DNA of 64,000 nucleotides, from the NCBI GenBank assembly GCA_036784855.1, contig JAZDSV010000047.1, positions 1 to 64,000 on the forward strand, in the 5' to 3' direction. This document shows, piece after piece, positions 1 through 8,337 of the stretch. The translations under genes and the position numbers were made by a program. Source of the DNA: Aphelidium insulamus. Lineage: Eukaryota; Aphelidiomycota; Aphelidea; Aphelidiaceae. A model generated the notes under the pieces. That model was given only the letters and a program-made list of their open reading frames with translations, made no database searches and was not told the origin of the DNA. The first letter of the stretch is position 1. Every line of letters begins with the position of its first letter.

Positions 1-575
1 CTTGGTGTCGTACTCTTGGTTGTCGCTGCTCTCGGAAACCTCGGCATCATCGATCTCAAGGGCTGCTGTGCCATCGGGTTTTTTGGACATCAGCAGTCTA
101 TCGAGATAACATTCGTACAATTGTGCCCCCAGCTGTGTGAAAATTATTGGCACCTTCACACAATTCGAAGATAATACTGCTGCAAAGACCGATTCCGGGA
201 TGTAGTATGAAGCTGCAATCGAAGTGCACATCACAGCGCCACACGCAATATAAATTTTTTGAGCGCGTGCTCGGCGCCTTTTGAGATCGAGCTCACCAAA
301 GGTGTCATGCCATCCGCGCGTAACGGAGGGCAGGTTGTTTACAGCATCATTTGGCAGCCCCTCTTCCACGTCATCGGCGTAGTAGGCAATTGCAGAATCA
401 CCGTTGCTACTAGGGACGCTCGAATATTTAGGGGGAGGGCCGAAGACACTCAAGGCAGTAGCTTCTTGGATGCGAGGGGAAACACGCGAAGCTCCTTGAC
501 GTGCGGCAAGCACAGGCATCGCATCGACCGCAATCGCGCCCAGGACCGCCACGAGCGGCAGCAGAGTCAAAACCA
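1..575 (-). CDS. Secreted two-helix protein of the 'AMP' family; 3' end outside window
   Basis: The frame is open from the ATG at 575 to the left edge (191 codons), so the C-terminus is missing. The first ~18 residues (MVLTLLPLVAVLGAIAVDA) form a signal peptide, followed by Met-Pro. A polar, acidic linker follows, then a basic stretch (KRRRARAQK) and two hydrophobic segments separated by YYIPES, ending in a charged acidic tail. The same order is seen at 39522-39980, 40914-41408 and 62554-62997, so I place it in one lineage-specific family. It is probably secreted or membrane-inserted after export. I recognise no known domain and assign no function. The gene diverges from BRK1 across about 330 bp. 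Confidence 0.72.
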
Positions 576-902
576 TTTTTTGCGGCTATTGCAGACCATT
601 GACCCTAACCTTGACTAGGTGCACCGAAACCGCCAATTAAATTTCGACGTTGGGTCGCCTCAATAATGCCACTTCTTTTTTGTACGCAACTGGAGTCAAG
701 TTCATCCGAGCTAACAATTAATCTGCATATTTACCTGTAGTCTGCAGTAATTGTAACAACTAGCCTTACAGCATCCCTAGTGCACTGTGTACTACACATG
801 CTCTGTAAGCTGTGTAAATATTCCTATGCACTGCGGACTACACAGCTTTCACATTGATCGCAAATATAGTATTGACAACCACCATCAACACCAAATACAA
901 CA
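576..902. promoter_or_regulatory. Divergent intergenic region, secreted gene / BRK1
   Basis: This interval separates two divergent genes and should hold both promoters. It is AT-richer than its flanks. An 18-base sequence of the form TGCACTGNGNACTACACA occurs twice, near 782-799 and 828-845, about 46 bp apart. I see no coding frame. Confidence 0.4.
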
Positions 903-1241
903 ATGAGCTCGGCAACCGATAGTGCACTGCAGTCGGCCATCAAGGAGGACTGGGACAACCGCGAGTTCATTGACAGACTGTCGCTGGGCGTCAGCCAGAT
1001 GGCGGCATTCCTGAACCGCTTCGGTGTGTGCTAACTCTGTGGTGTTGATACAGCTCTATCTACAGTGGCTGTACCATTTCCACTACTGCCACTGCTACTC
1101 AGTGCTGATATGTGTGCAGACTTGCAGGCACGCTACCTGCTCAACAAGCTGGATGAGAGACTGACAGTCACGGAGCGTCGACTGGCAGTGGTGGAGGCCA
1201 GGGCAGTGACTGTCGTGCCCGCCGCATCGTCCAGCGACTAA
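903..1241 (+). CDS. BRK1: BRICK1 (HSPC300) subunit of the SCAR/WAVE complex
   Basis: Exons 903-1023 and 1120-1241 join in phase 1 to an 80-residue protein, close to the ~75 aa normal for BRICK1. The family core is clear: an N-terminal IKEDWDNREFID block (animal BRK1 has HQDWANREYIE), then FLNRFD, then the coiled-coil half LNKLDERLTVTERRLAVVEA. The protein is the small helical subunit of the pentameric WAVE regulatory complex, which activates Arp2/3 for branched actin and protrusions. The 96-nt intron runs GTGTGTGC to TGTGCAG, and the junction codon makes the conserved Asp. Presence of this gene argues for amoeboid or otherwise Arp2/3-driven motility. The frame is too short and too split to stand out without the splice. 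Confidence 0.93.
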
Positions 1242-1693
1242 CGACATGGAGAACCGTCAATACACTTGTACATAGACATGAGTCTGTCTCCATGCAATGC
1301 CATGGCAAGCCTTGTTGCTGGATGCAAAGCTTGCCGCGGACAGAGTGCGGCGCGCACACTAGCAAGCAAGCACTATACCGGCAACGGTCGCCACGAGGAC
1401 GCTCAATTGCAGGATAAAGTGCCAGGCAATGCACGCGGGGGTTTATTCTGCTCGTCGAGCGTGGCTGCGCGCTGATGGGAGAGGGCAGCGGCAGCTGATT
1501 ATACCGGAGCGTGTATGTAGTGCAAGATTTATATGTAAAGATGTGTGTGCAATGTATATATGGATGGATGGCGAACGTGGGCACATTGGCCACGTTCGCG
1601 CGTGCAACAAAACCAGGTGGATGATGGAATAAAAAGGGGCAAATGCAAAGCTACAGAAGTATGCAGACAGCAACAGGAAAAGAAAAAAAAATG
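1242..1693. other. Intergenic, no gene seen
   Basis: Between BRK1 and the tRNA gene I see no frame with homology, no repeat array and no RNA-like fold. Open frames on both strands here have atypical composition and no signal peptide. Confidence 0.5.
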
Positions 1694-1768
1694 TAGCAGA
1701 TCATCGACTCGAACGATGGACCTTCGGGTTATGGGCCCGACGCGCTAATCCTACTGCGCCAATCTGCT
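1694..1768 (-). tRNA. tRNA-Met (CAT), initiator-like
   Basis: On the minus strand the acceptor arms AGCAGAT/ATCTGCT pair perfectly. The anticodon stem-loop is TCGGG-CCCATAA-CCCGA with anticodon CAT, and the T arm is CATCG-TTCGAGT-CGATG. An A1-U72 pair and three consecutive G-C pairs next to the anticodon loop are hallmarks of eukaryotic initiator tRNA. The T loop, however, carries the elongator-type TTCGA instead of the usual AUCG. There is no intron. A run of nine T follows on the RNA strand, a Pol III terminator. The D arm (GCGCAGTAGGATTAGCGC) supplies the A box. Confidence 0.93.
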
Positions 1769-1919
1769 TGGTGGTCGGGAGCGGACTTAATTATACTTGA
1801 TATCTATGTAGGCACGTGCTCGTGAAATTCGTCTGAGACAATCATCGCTCCCCACGATCTGTACCCCGCGCGATAGATTGCTCTCGGCGCGTGCACTTGC
1901 TCGTCGACATTGCCCGCAG

Positions 1920-2825
1920 ATGCGCCTGCTACGGACCTCATCTATCTCGGTAATCACGCTGCTGGCCACGCGATTCGCAGTCCACGATGCACACAAGATC
2001 ATCAGCGAAGACCCGGTACAATGCACAAAGGTGGCGCCGTTCACTATCGAGACTATGGGACACCAAGATCAAGTTATCCAAGATCCGCAAACTATGCTGA
2101 TCAGCAAGATGTGCTCGATAAGCGAACGGTATACTGACACGGCGGCGTGGGATGCCAAGACAAGGTGCCGCGTGTTTGCCGTGCCCGAGCAAAACGCCCA
2201 CGAATACAACGTGTTCTTTAGCTCGTTTCGATCGTGCAACTCTCAACGCGATCGGAAACTGTGCCGATTACCGTCAAAATTACTAGACCAAGTGTTTGAT
2301 GCGCGAGAGCTCAAGTCAAAGTCGGAGGATTTCAGCGCGTACATAATTCGTCGAACACCGCCACTGAACCAGAGAGGCATCACGATGATGTTGGAAGTAG
2401 CGATACCCAATACTGGCTCATATGATACTAGCGAGCTTGTTCTTGGCAAACGATATCATCTATTCTTGTATGGCAAAGATCGGGGTCGAAATCAGTACTT
2501 CACGTGGCCGCACGTGGTGATCGAGGGCGAGGCCGTGGCGGGAAAGCCATTCCGACTACCAGTTCCGCTTCCAACGCATGCGGCAAAGTGGGTCAGTGAA
2601 AATGCGCGCCTACTGTCCTATCAGGCGTCGGCTCTGCGACGTAAACGTAAAAGATTCATGCGCCGCGGAGCTCTAATGCCAATCGATGAGAGCAGCGAAG
2701 AGGAAGAAGAACTTCCTTCTGATGACATTAATCTGGGAGACAGTGGTGACGAGCGGGTGGGCATGCGGCATGTTGCCAGTGACCCTGCCTTACGTACTAT
2801 ATTCAGCCGTGGTGGCATGAAATGA
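1920..2825 (+). CDS. Secreted protein, first of a tandem trio
   Basis: Intronless, 301 aa. I start at the ATG at 1920, which opens a signal peptide (RTSSISVITLLATRFAVHDA); the frame upstream has only a non-ATG start. The mature protein holds two blocks shared with the next two genes: a strand-like RVFAVP block near residue 80 and a YHLFLYGKD block near 190. The C-terminal ~70 residues are basic, then strongly acidic (SSEEEEELPSDD), an extension absent from the other two. I recognise no known domain. The three genes lie head to tail on one strand within 2.5 kb, which suggests duplication and divergence. A host-facing or surface role is plausible but is inference. Confidence 0.75.
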   Translation: MRLLRTSSISVITLLATRFAVHDAHKIISEDPVQCTKVAPFTIETMGHQDQVIQDPQTMLISKMCSISERYTDTAAWDAKTRCRVFAVPEQNAHEYNVFFSSFRSCNSQRDRKLCRLPSKLLDQVFDARELKSKSEDFSAYIIRRTPPLNQRGITMMLEVAIPNTGSYDTSELVLGKRYHLFLYGKDRGRNQYFTWPHVVIEGEAVAGKPFRLPVPLPTHAAKWVSENARLLSYQASALRRKRKRFMRRGALMPIDESSEEEEELPSDDINLGDSGDERVGMRHVASDPALRTIFSRGGMK

Positions 2826-2937
2826 TAAACTTGATTTATTCTGCACACTGTACAGAACGTGAAATATTTATGTTGTGTGGCGCAGCGATAATGCGACGAT
2901 GATCTGATAAGGACCGATAGAGCTCCCCTTCAACCAA

Positions 2938-3489
2938 ATGCTGCACACTTCCTTCACGTCGTATTTGCTGGCACTGCTGGCAATGGCGGCCGCGCTTTCA
3001 GGCGTGCATAGCCTGCAATTGGAAACGCCCATCGACAAAGACACACCCGTCGAGTGTGACAAATTTGCTCGATGTAATTTGGATCTACAATTGGAAGTTA
3101 TCGACGGCGCTCCCTACGACGTGGCCGCATCTGTGCGGGTTATCGCCGTGCCTGCAACTATCGCCGAGCGTGCTATTGAAGTGTGGCTTGTCCAAGGCAA
3201 ACTCGCCCACGAGTCGCTGGAAGGGTTCGGCGCCGTTTTCATTCAGTCACATTTCGATAGCTTCATTCGACGAAATTGGGAGAACGATGGGCAGGTGTTT
3301 GCTGCGGCAGCGCTGCCATCGATCGCGGAATCTTACCCGACACTCAGTCCAATGTCGGATTATGAGCTGTTGCTCTATGACCAAGCTAATGAAATACTTA
3401 CTCGAGTGTATCGCTTCTGGAAGCTCGACGACATCTTGTGGATTTATCATTTTCGACTAAGACAAGAGCTTCACGATGGCTTTGAATGA
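2938..3489 (+). CDS. Secreted protein, second of the tandem trio
   Basis: Intronless, 183 aa, starting 112 bp after the previous stop. The signal peptide is strong (LLALLAMAAALSGVHS). The mature part contains RVIAVP near residue 70 and, towards the C-terminus, DYELLLYDQANEILTRVYRFW. These correspond to RVFAVP / YHLFLYGKD upstream and to FTFAVP / YQLIFYDPEEQVITRLKLFW downstream. Two Cys follow shortly after the signal peptide. The size and the YxLxxYD...ITR...FW ending match the third gene best. No known family is recognised. Confidence 0.77.
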   Translation: MLHTSFTSYLLALLAMAAALSGVHSLQLETPIDKDTPVECDKFARCNLDLQLEVIDGAPYDVAASVRVIAVPATIAERAIEVWLVQGKLAHESLEGFGAVFIQSHFDSFIRRNWENDGQVFAAAALPSIAESYPTLSPMSDYELLLYDQANEILTRVYRFWKLDDILWIYHFRLRQELHDGFE

Positions 3490-3834
3490 TACATCTGAAG
3501 CAAAAACTTCATGGCTTGAATACATAAAGAAACTTTCCTCTGCTGAACCATAACGAATTAACCTATATGACCGCTATATGGATCACAGAAACATGTTCAT
3601 GTTTCTGCGCTGTGGGTGGGTGCGGTGGATCCAAGCGTTGATTGTTTGCGTCGATAAAGACAGAAACGACGAGTTAATGACTTCAGCGTACCACAATAAT
3701 AATGAGCGAAATAATTCAGCACTGAACTCTAGGCAGTGTTTAGCTTGAACAAAGTAAATAAGTAAATCAGGATCATTCGGCGACCAGGGGCGTGAAAAAC
3801 GCGCAAAAATCGATTACTTACTGCCGCTTCTAAA
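3490..3834. other. Intergenic spacer inside the tandem trio
   Basis: No coding frame is seen. It contains the near-palindrome described separately at 3587-3606. The remainder is AT-rich and presumably holds the 3' end of one gene and the promoter of the next. Confidence 0.4.
3587..3606. repeat. Inverted repeat between tandem paralogues
   Basis: AGAAACATG and CATGTTTCT form perfect 9-base arms around TT, with weaker CACAG/CTGTG flanking complementarity. It lies in the spacer between two secreted paralogues. It could be an RNA 3'-end hairpin or a factor-binding site; nothing in the sequence decides between them. Confidence 0.5.
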
Positions 3835-4398
3835 ATGCACTTCAGCACCAGCACCATCGTATGCCTGGCGATAATCACTCCTTATACTGGTGCTAGCACG
3901 CTGCAAACTCAGACAGATACATCGCTGTATATGGAGCTAGGAAAGGGATCTCGCCAGTTCAGCGGCGCGATGAAAATTAACTATTGCCACCAAGGACATT
4001 ACGACGAGGTGAGGCCAGTCTTTACTTTTGCCGTCCCTGTGGTAGAAGTGAAGGATAGTCTTTTGGATAGTGTTGATGTTTTCATTAACCAATTGGTGAT
4101 GGACAGCGTTCCTCTAACGCCAGACTCCATCTTGCCGTTCGGCGTATCACTGATCGAGCTGGATGAGAAGAAAAATCCACCTCGATTTTTTACTCGTTGC
4201 AGTACTTTGAAATGCTCCTCAAGTGGTGACGATGCTCCAGTACTGCACTATACAGTGATAAGCCGTATGCATTCCATGGCGACTCCGCCATTGGATGCTA
4301 CGAAAACGTATCAACTAATATTCTATGACCCCGAAGAGCAAGTGATCACTCGACTGAAGCTATTCTGGCCTGCTCAGATGCCGCCAATGTTTCACTAG
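3835..4398 (+). CDS. Secreted protein, third of the tandem trio
   Basis: Intronless, 187 aa. A signal peptide (STSTIVCLAIITPYTGAS) is followed by a mature region with FTFAVP near residue 62 and a C-terminal block KTYQLIFYDPEEQVITRLKL then FW. This matches the second gene of the trio in both position and spacing. Several Cys (CHQGH, CSTLKCSS) are not obviously conserved in the paralogues. Function is unknown. It ends about 60 bp before the convergent 3' end of MGAT2. Confidence 0.76.
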   Translation: MHFSTSTIVCLAIITPYTGASTLQTQTDTSLYMELGKGSRQFSGAMKINYCHQGHYDEVRPVFTFAVPVVEVKDSLLDSVDVFINQLVMDSVPLTPDSILPFGVSLIELDEKKNPPRFFTRCSTLKCSSSGDDAPVLHYTVISRMHSMATPPLDATKTYQLIFYDPEEQVITRLKLFWPAQMPPMFH

Positions 4399-4455
4399 CT
4401 AGTCACCACGTCACGCAAATAAATTATCCATCTGCAATGCCGGATATACATTTCT

Positions 4456-6400
4456 CTACTTGCTCTGCACAGTCCACCCGATATCAGCACTGCTGAGCCG
4501 CGCACAGTGTTCTACATTCAAATGCGACAACCACAGTACAAAGCCATTGCCAGTTCGCTGCCTGCAAGTCCGTCCGTAGAGCCAGCCCTCTTGCAGCGTC
4601 AAGGTGGCTCTTTGAGTGAAGGAGGGTGAGTGCCACGTGATTGAGTCGAACCGAAGCTTCTCGGAATCTTTTGGGTACACATTGCGCTTAATCAAGTCCA
4701 ATATGGGCGTGGCGACCATGCTGGTGAACTGGGACACCACTGAGTCACTGTTGCAATCTCCGCTTGCCATATGCATACCGCACAGCCTGTAGACTTAGCC
4801 ACATATAAAGAAGACAGTAAGATATTATAGATACCTACCCGATGTGATAAACACGCGACACTGCTAGTGTCATGCTTGCGGTGGGAATGACGGCTTCCTG
4901 CTGCATTTTGGACAGCGTGTAGTCCCAGTTGTAGTCGTTGTAGAGACAGAAGCGCCGACCAACTGCCAGCCTACGGAATGCCTCCCCGTCCAGCACGAGT
5001 CCCAAGTTCATCAAAGGGCCGCGCGATGCGTCAAGTAGGTTCGCCGCAGTTTGTTCCGCCTGCAGACTCGCCCCGTGGAAGCCCAGATTCATGTAGTGGC
5101 AGTCGGGACAGACTAGATGGCGATCGCGTCGCATTCGCCGCAGCATCAACAGTGCATCTGGCGCCAGCACGTGGTCCTCCTCCAACGTGAGCACCGCAAA
5201 GTCACCGCCGAGATGCACAGCGACCAAGTCAGCGCGCCTCCGAAACAGATAGTTCCACGCCCACCAGTAGTGGTGTTTGACACCCGTCTGTCGCAATCTC
5301 GGGTCTGCAATGAAACTGTCGGTAGTGGCAGTGTCTGCCGCGGCCTCCAGGTACATTGCTGTTGCCCCGCCGGCGGCTAGAGGAACTGGGCGCGCTTGCA
5401 GCAATGCAGCAACTTTCTCAACTTCGAACAGGGCACGCGCACTGCTTGCTAGTGACCCCGAAAACGGGTGGTAGATGGATTTGACGCGGCAGAAGCGAAT
5501 GCCAGCCACCATACGCGCCACCTCCTCGTAGTAGCCGTCGTGAGACACCAACAAGAGCACACGCTCAATGCCCACCACGCGCTCCAGAGCGGCCAGCACG
5601 TGCCGTACATACTCGTGGCGCCGATGGACAATGAGTAGTAGTATGGTGTTGGCGGGTCCATGCCGTGAGAACTGTGCGGCATTCAGCAGCGGTGTGTGCC
5701 GGTTATAACGCTTGACGCAGCACAGCAGGCGGCGATGGTTGTGGTGTTGCTGACTGAAATCGCGCAGACACTCTTGTATGCCGCGCTGAGGTGTGGCCTC
5801 GCTGTCACTCTCAGTGTCACAGTCATTGGGGGAGTGTTGTGGCGGAGCATGGAGAGCTTGCCGCGTGCGTTTCAGCAGCTCTGCCACACTGCTCGAGGTG
5901 TCTGTGACATTATTATCATTGTGCAGCACAGCGGCGCACATGGCGGCCTCTTGCTCGCCGCCGACAAAGTCTGTGCCACCACCGCCGCGGCCTTGGGGTG
6001 ACAGTCGCCGCAGTTCGTCGCCAATCTGCGCCACATACTCGTCTTGCGTTCGCAATTCGGCGTCGGCATCGACACCGGGAACTTGTATGTCATTGTTGCT
6101 GCTGCTACTATCACTACCCGTGACAGCATCCACTGTTGGTGGTAGTGCCGGCTGTTCGAGTGCATTTGCCACGGAATCGAGATGTCTGCCAGAGCGAAAG
6201 TTGTCCCGGGCCGTGCCACCATTGGCGGCAATATACTCCAATGCATCGATAGTGGAGCCGACAATAGGGCGCCGCTGACCTGGTGATGTGCCGGCATCCC
6301 AAGACAGACCGATGATGTACACGGCGCATAGTGTGACGGCCAACGCCAGCAAAGCCGCGAAGCCACGTCGTCGGAATCCCTTTGTCATTGTTGGCTGCAT
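4456..6400 (-). CDS. MGAT2: Alpha-1,6-mannosyl-glycoprotein 2-beta-N-acetylglucosaminyltransferase (GnT-II)
   Basis: Exons 6400-4839 and 4786-4456 (52-nt intron) give 630 aa. It adds GlcNAc to the alpha-1,6 arm of the N-glycan core in the Golgi, the step that commits to complex N-glycans. It is a type II membrane protein: a short cytosolic tail with RRR, a membrane anchor at residues ~13-33, then a ~200-residue low-complexity stem. The GT16 catalytic domain shows TILLLIVHRRHEYVRHVLAA, LLVSHDGYYEE, HHYWWAWNYL, the acidic LTLEEDHVLAPD motif, and NDYNWDYTL followed by YHIGLCGMH across the splice. The protein is longer than the ~447 aa animal enzyme because of the stem. I chose the ATG at 6400 because upstream in-frame starts are non-ATG. 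Confidence 0.93.
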
Positions 6401-6764
6401 TGCATGTAAATCAATATCCACAAGTGCTTTATGGCTTCTAGCAGCCAATGGCTACTAGCCATCAATGTCGGTGACATCTACATAATAATTAAATCATATA
6501 TTGCTTAATGTGCGATATCTGGCAGCTTGAACTGCTGGCACTCGAGTAGTCTGTCCATACAGGTCCAGTTCAATACATGCAATGACTTTAGCTCTGTGCG
6601 GTAAAGTACATATTTGCGCAATGCATTGAATGATACTCTAGTTGTTTACTATAAACTATAATTAAATTTAACACATCATCGCTGTAAACTCATCTCTATA
6701 TCTCTGCTTATTTGTACTCCATCAACAGCAACATCGGCAACACTTTGGCGGCCGCCACGGTGCA
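6401..6764. other. Spacer between MGAT2 start and NF-YA end
   Basis: AT-rich with no frame of interest. It should contain the MGAT2 promoter (minus strand) and the NF-YA 3' UTR. Confidence 0.4.
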
Positions 6765-7827
6765 CTATTGCAAAAAATCAAAGGCCGTCTCGTCCGTGGG
6801 GGATATTTGCGGCGGCGATAGAATACCGCCAGTTCCAGTCGCGGCTGCTGCTGCTGCTGCCGTTGATGGCGCTGTCTTTGCCGCTGCTGCCGGCATCGTA
6901 GTCATTTGTGCCGCCGCCGCCGTAGCGGCTCCAGGTTGCTTATTGTCAGCGGCGCTTGGTGGAGCTGGACTGTGCGGCTGTCGGTTGTCCTGCTTGGCCG
7001 CTGACTACATTGACAAAATCATATTAGCTGCTACTGATACACGGCAGAGAATATTCACATACGGCGGCGGACTGGGCAGCCAGCGCTTCCTTCTTCTCCA
7101 GCTCGGCAATCTCTTGCGATGTGAGGAATCGGCCACCGGGACCACGTGGCCGTCTCATCGCGTGCTTGTGCCGGCTTTCGTGCAGGTACGGCTGATAAAA
7201 GTAATTAGCGCCAAATAAGAATAATCCGTATGTCACACCTTTCGTGCACGGGCAGCCTTGAGTTCGGCCTCGTACTTTGCGCGCGCCGTTCGACGCTTCA
7301 ATATTCTGTGATACTGTTTGGCGTTGACGTAGAGCGGCTCCTCGTCCACTGGCGGCGGTGCTATTGCCGGGTACATCATGGTGCCGTAGACGTTGGCAGC
7401 GGCCGCCGCAGCTGCTGCCGACATGTAGTGCTGTGGCATGTGTTGCGCGGCCTGGCCAGACGATCCCGGTGCGCCGTCATTGTCGTACTGAGGCGCGTGT
7501 AAGAATTTGGAATGTGTACAGATTAATATCACAGAATGACCGACCAGCTGCGTGGAATAGTATCCGCCACCCGCGGGCCCCTTTTGGCCTTGTGGATCGT
7601 CCAGTGACGGCCGATGCTGCAGCTGCTGGTCCTGCAGATGGAGTCAGCGGGTAGTGTGCGCGTGTGTTACAAGTGCAGTGATACGTGCCGATGAAGAGCC
7701 AGCGGGCTGCTGTGGGTCCATGAGGGTCGCGCCTTCCGTGTTGGCGTACTGGATATCGGAGGAGGACACTGCACGCAACACGCACGTCAGTGAGTAGCAG
7801 TAGCAGTAGCACCACTGTACCAGACAT
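6765..7827 (-). CDS. NFYA: CCAAT-binding factor subunit NF-YA (HAP2)
   Basis: Six exons (7827-7821, 7768-7671, 7631-7545, 7487-7239, 7191-7063, 7004-6765) join in frame to 269 aa. The diagnostic core is split by a 47-nt intron: [23 protein letters not shown] is the NF-YB/NF-YC interaction helix, and [20 protein letters not shown] with GRF is the DNA-contact segment. Linkers are Ala/Gln/Pro-rich, as in other NF-YA activation regions. NF-YA joins the NF-YB/C histone-fold dimer to bind CCAAT in promoters. The first coding exon is only 7 nt (ATG TCT G), so the N-terminus is the least certain part. The C-terminal exon is low complexity and ends with TAFDFLQ. Confidence 0.93.
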
Positions 7828-8337
7828 ACTGTGTATGAAGGACGCGTTGTTGTTTCAACTAGACCAAGTAGGCGGCAAGCCGTGTGTGAAAGGCTGTGTG
7901 GGCACGGTCAGAAGGAACCGACACAGTACACACATGCAGACACCAGACATACACACAGACACACACACACACACTAGTCACGCATCACTTACAGACGCGC
8001 GCACAACGGACACAGGGGTGATGGAGGAGGCCGCGTGGACGAACAGTGCGAGGTCGCGCTGTAATTGGCTGCGCGTGCTGGCAAATCACAGAGAACGCGC
8101 GCTTGTCAATTGCGCAGTCACAGTTTGTTTGATTTGCGGCTGTTTTGTTGCTTGCCGGGCTGTTTTTAGGGCGCTCTTTGTGCTGCCATGGCAACGGGTA
8201 CTTGCAATGCATTGCATTACACGTGTGAGTGCATATGTATGGAGCGTGTGTTTAGCTGCGAGGCCAATGTGGACACACATGTGAAGCATATGGAATCAGC
8301 GATCAATTGAATTCCATTCCAACCTTATATCAAGAGT
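7828..8337. promoter_or_regulatory. Upstream region of NF-YA
   Basis: This region lies 5' of NF-YA and 3' of VPS35, both minus. It holds a CA/GT-rich tract near 7920-7980. It also has one ATTGG (CCAAT on the NF-YA strand) at 8064-8068, about 240 bp upstream of the start codon. A single pentamer is weak evidence for autoregulation. No coding frame is seen. Confidence 0.35.

Noticed and set aside
1168-1673. Overlapping open frames on both strands near 1.2-1.7 kb
   Set aside because: They have no homology, no signal peptide and no matched splice sites, and they overlap BRK1 exon 2. They look like chance frames in GC-rich sequence.
5696-6278. Long plus-strand frames opposite MGAT2
   Set aside because: They mirror the stem-region codons of MGAT2, whose homology fixes the coding strand.
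8180-8200. RFX X-box-like site (TGCCATGGCAAC) upstream of NF-YA
   Set aside because: It misses one key base of the first half-site and stands alone; too weak to call.
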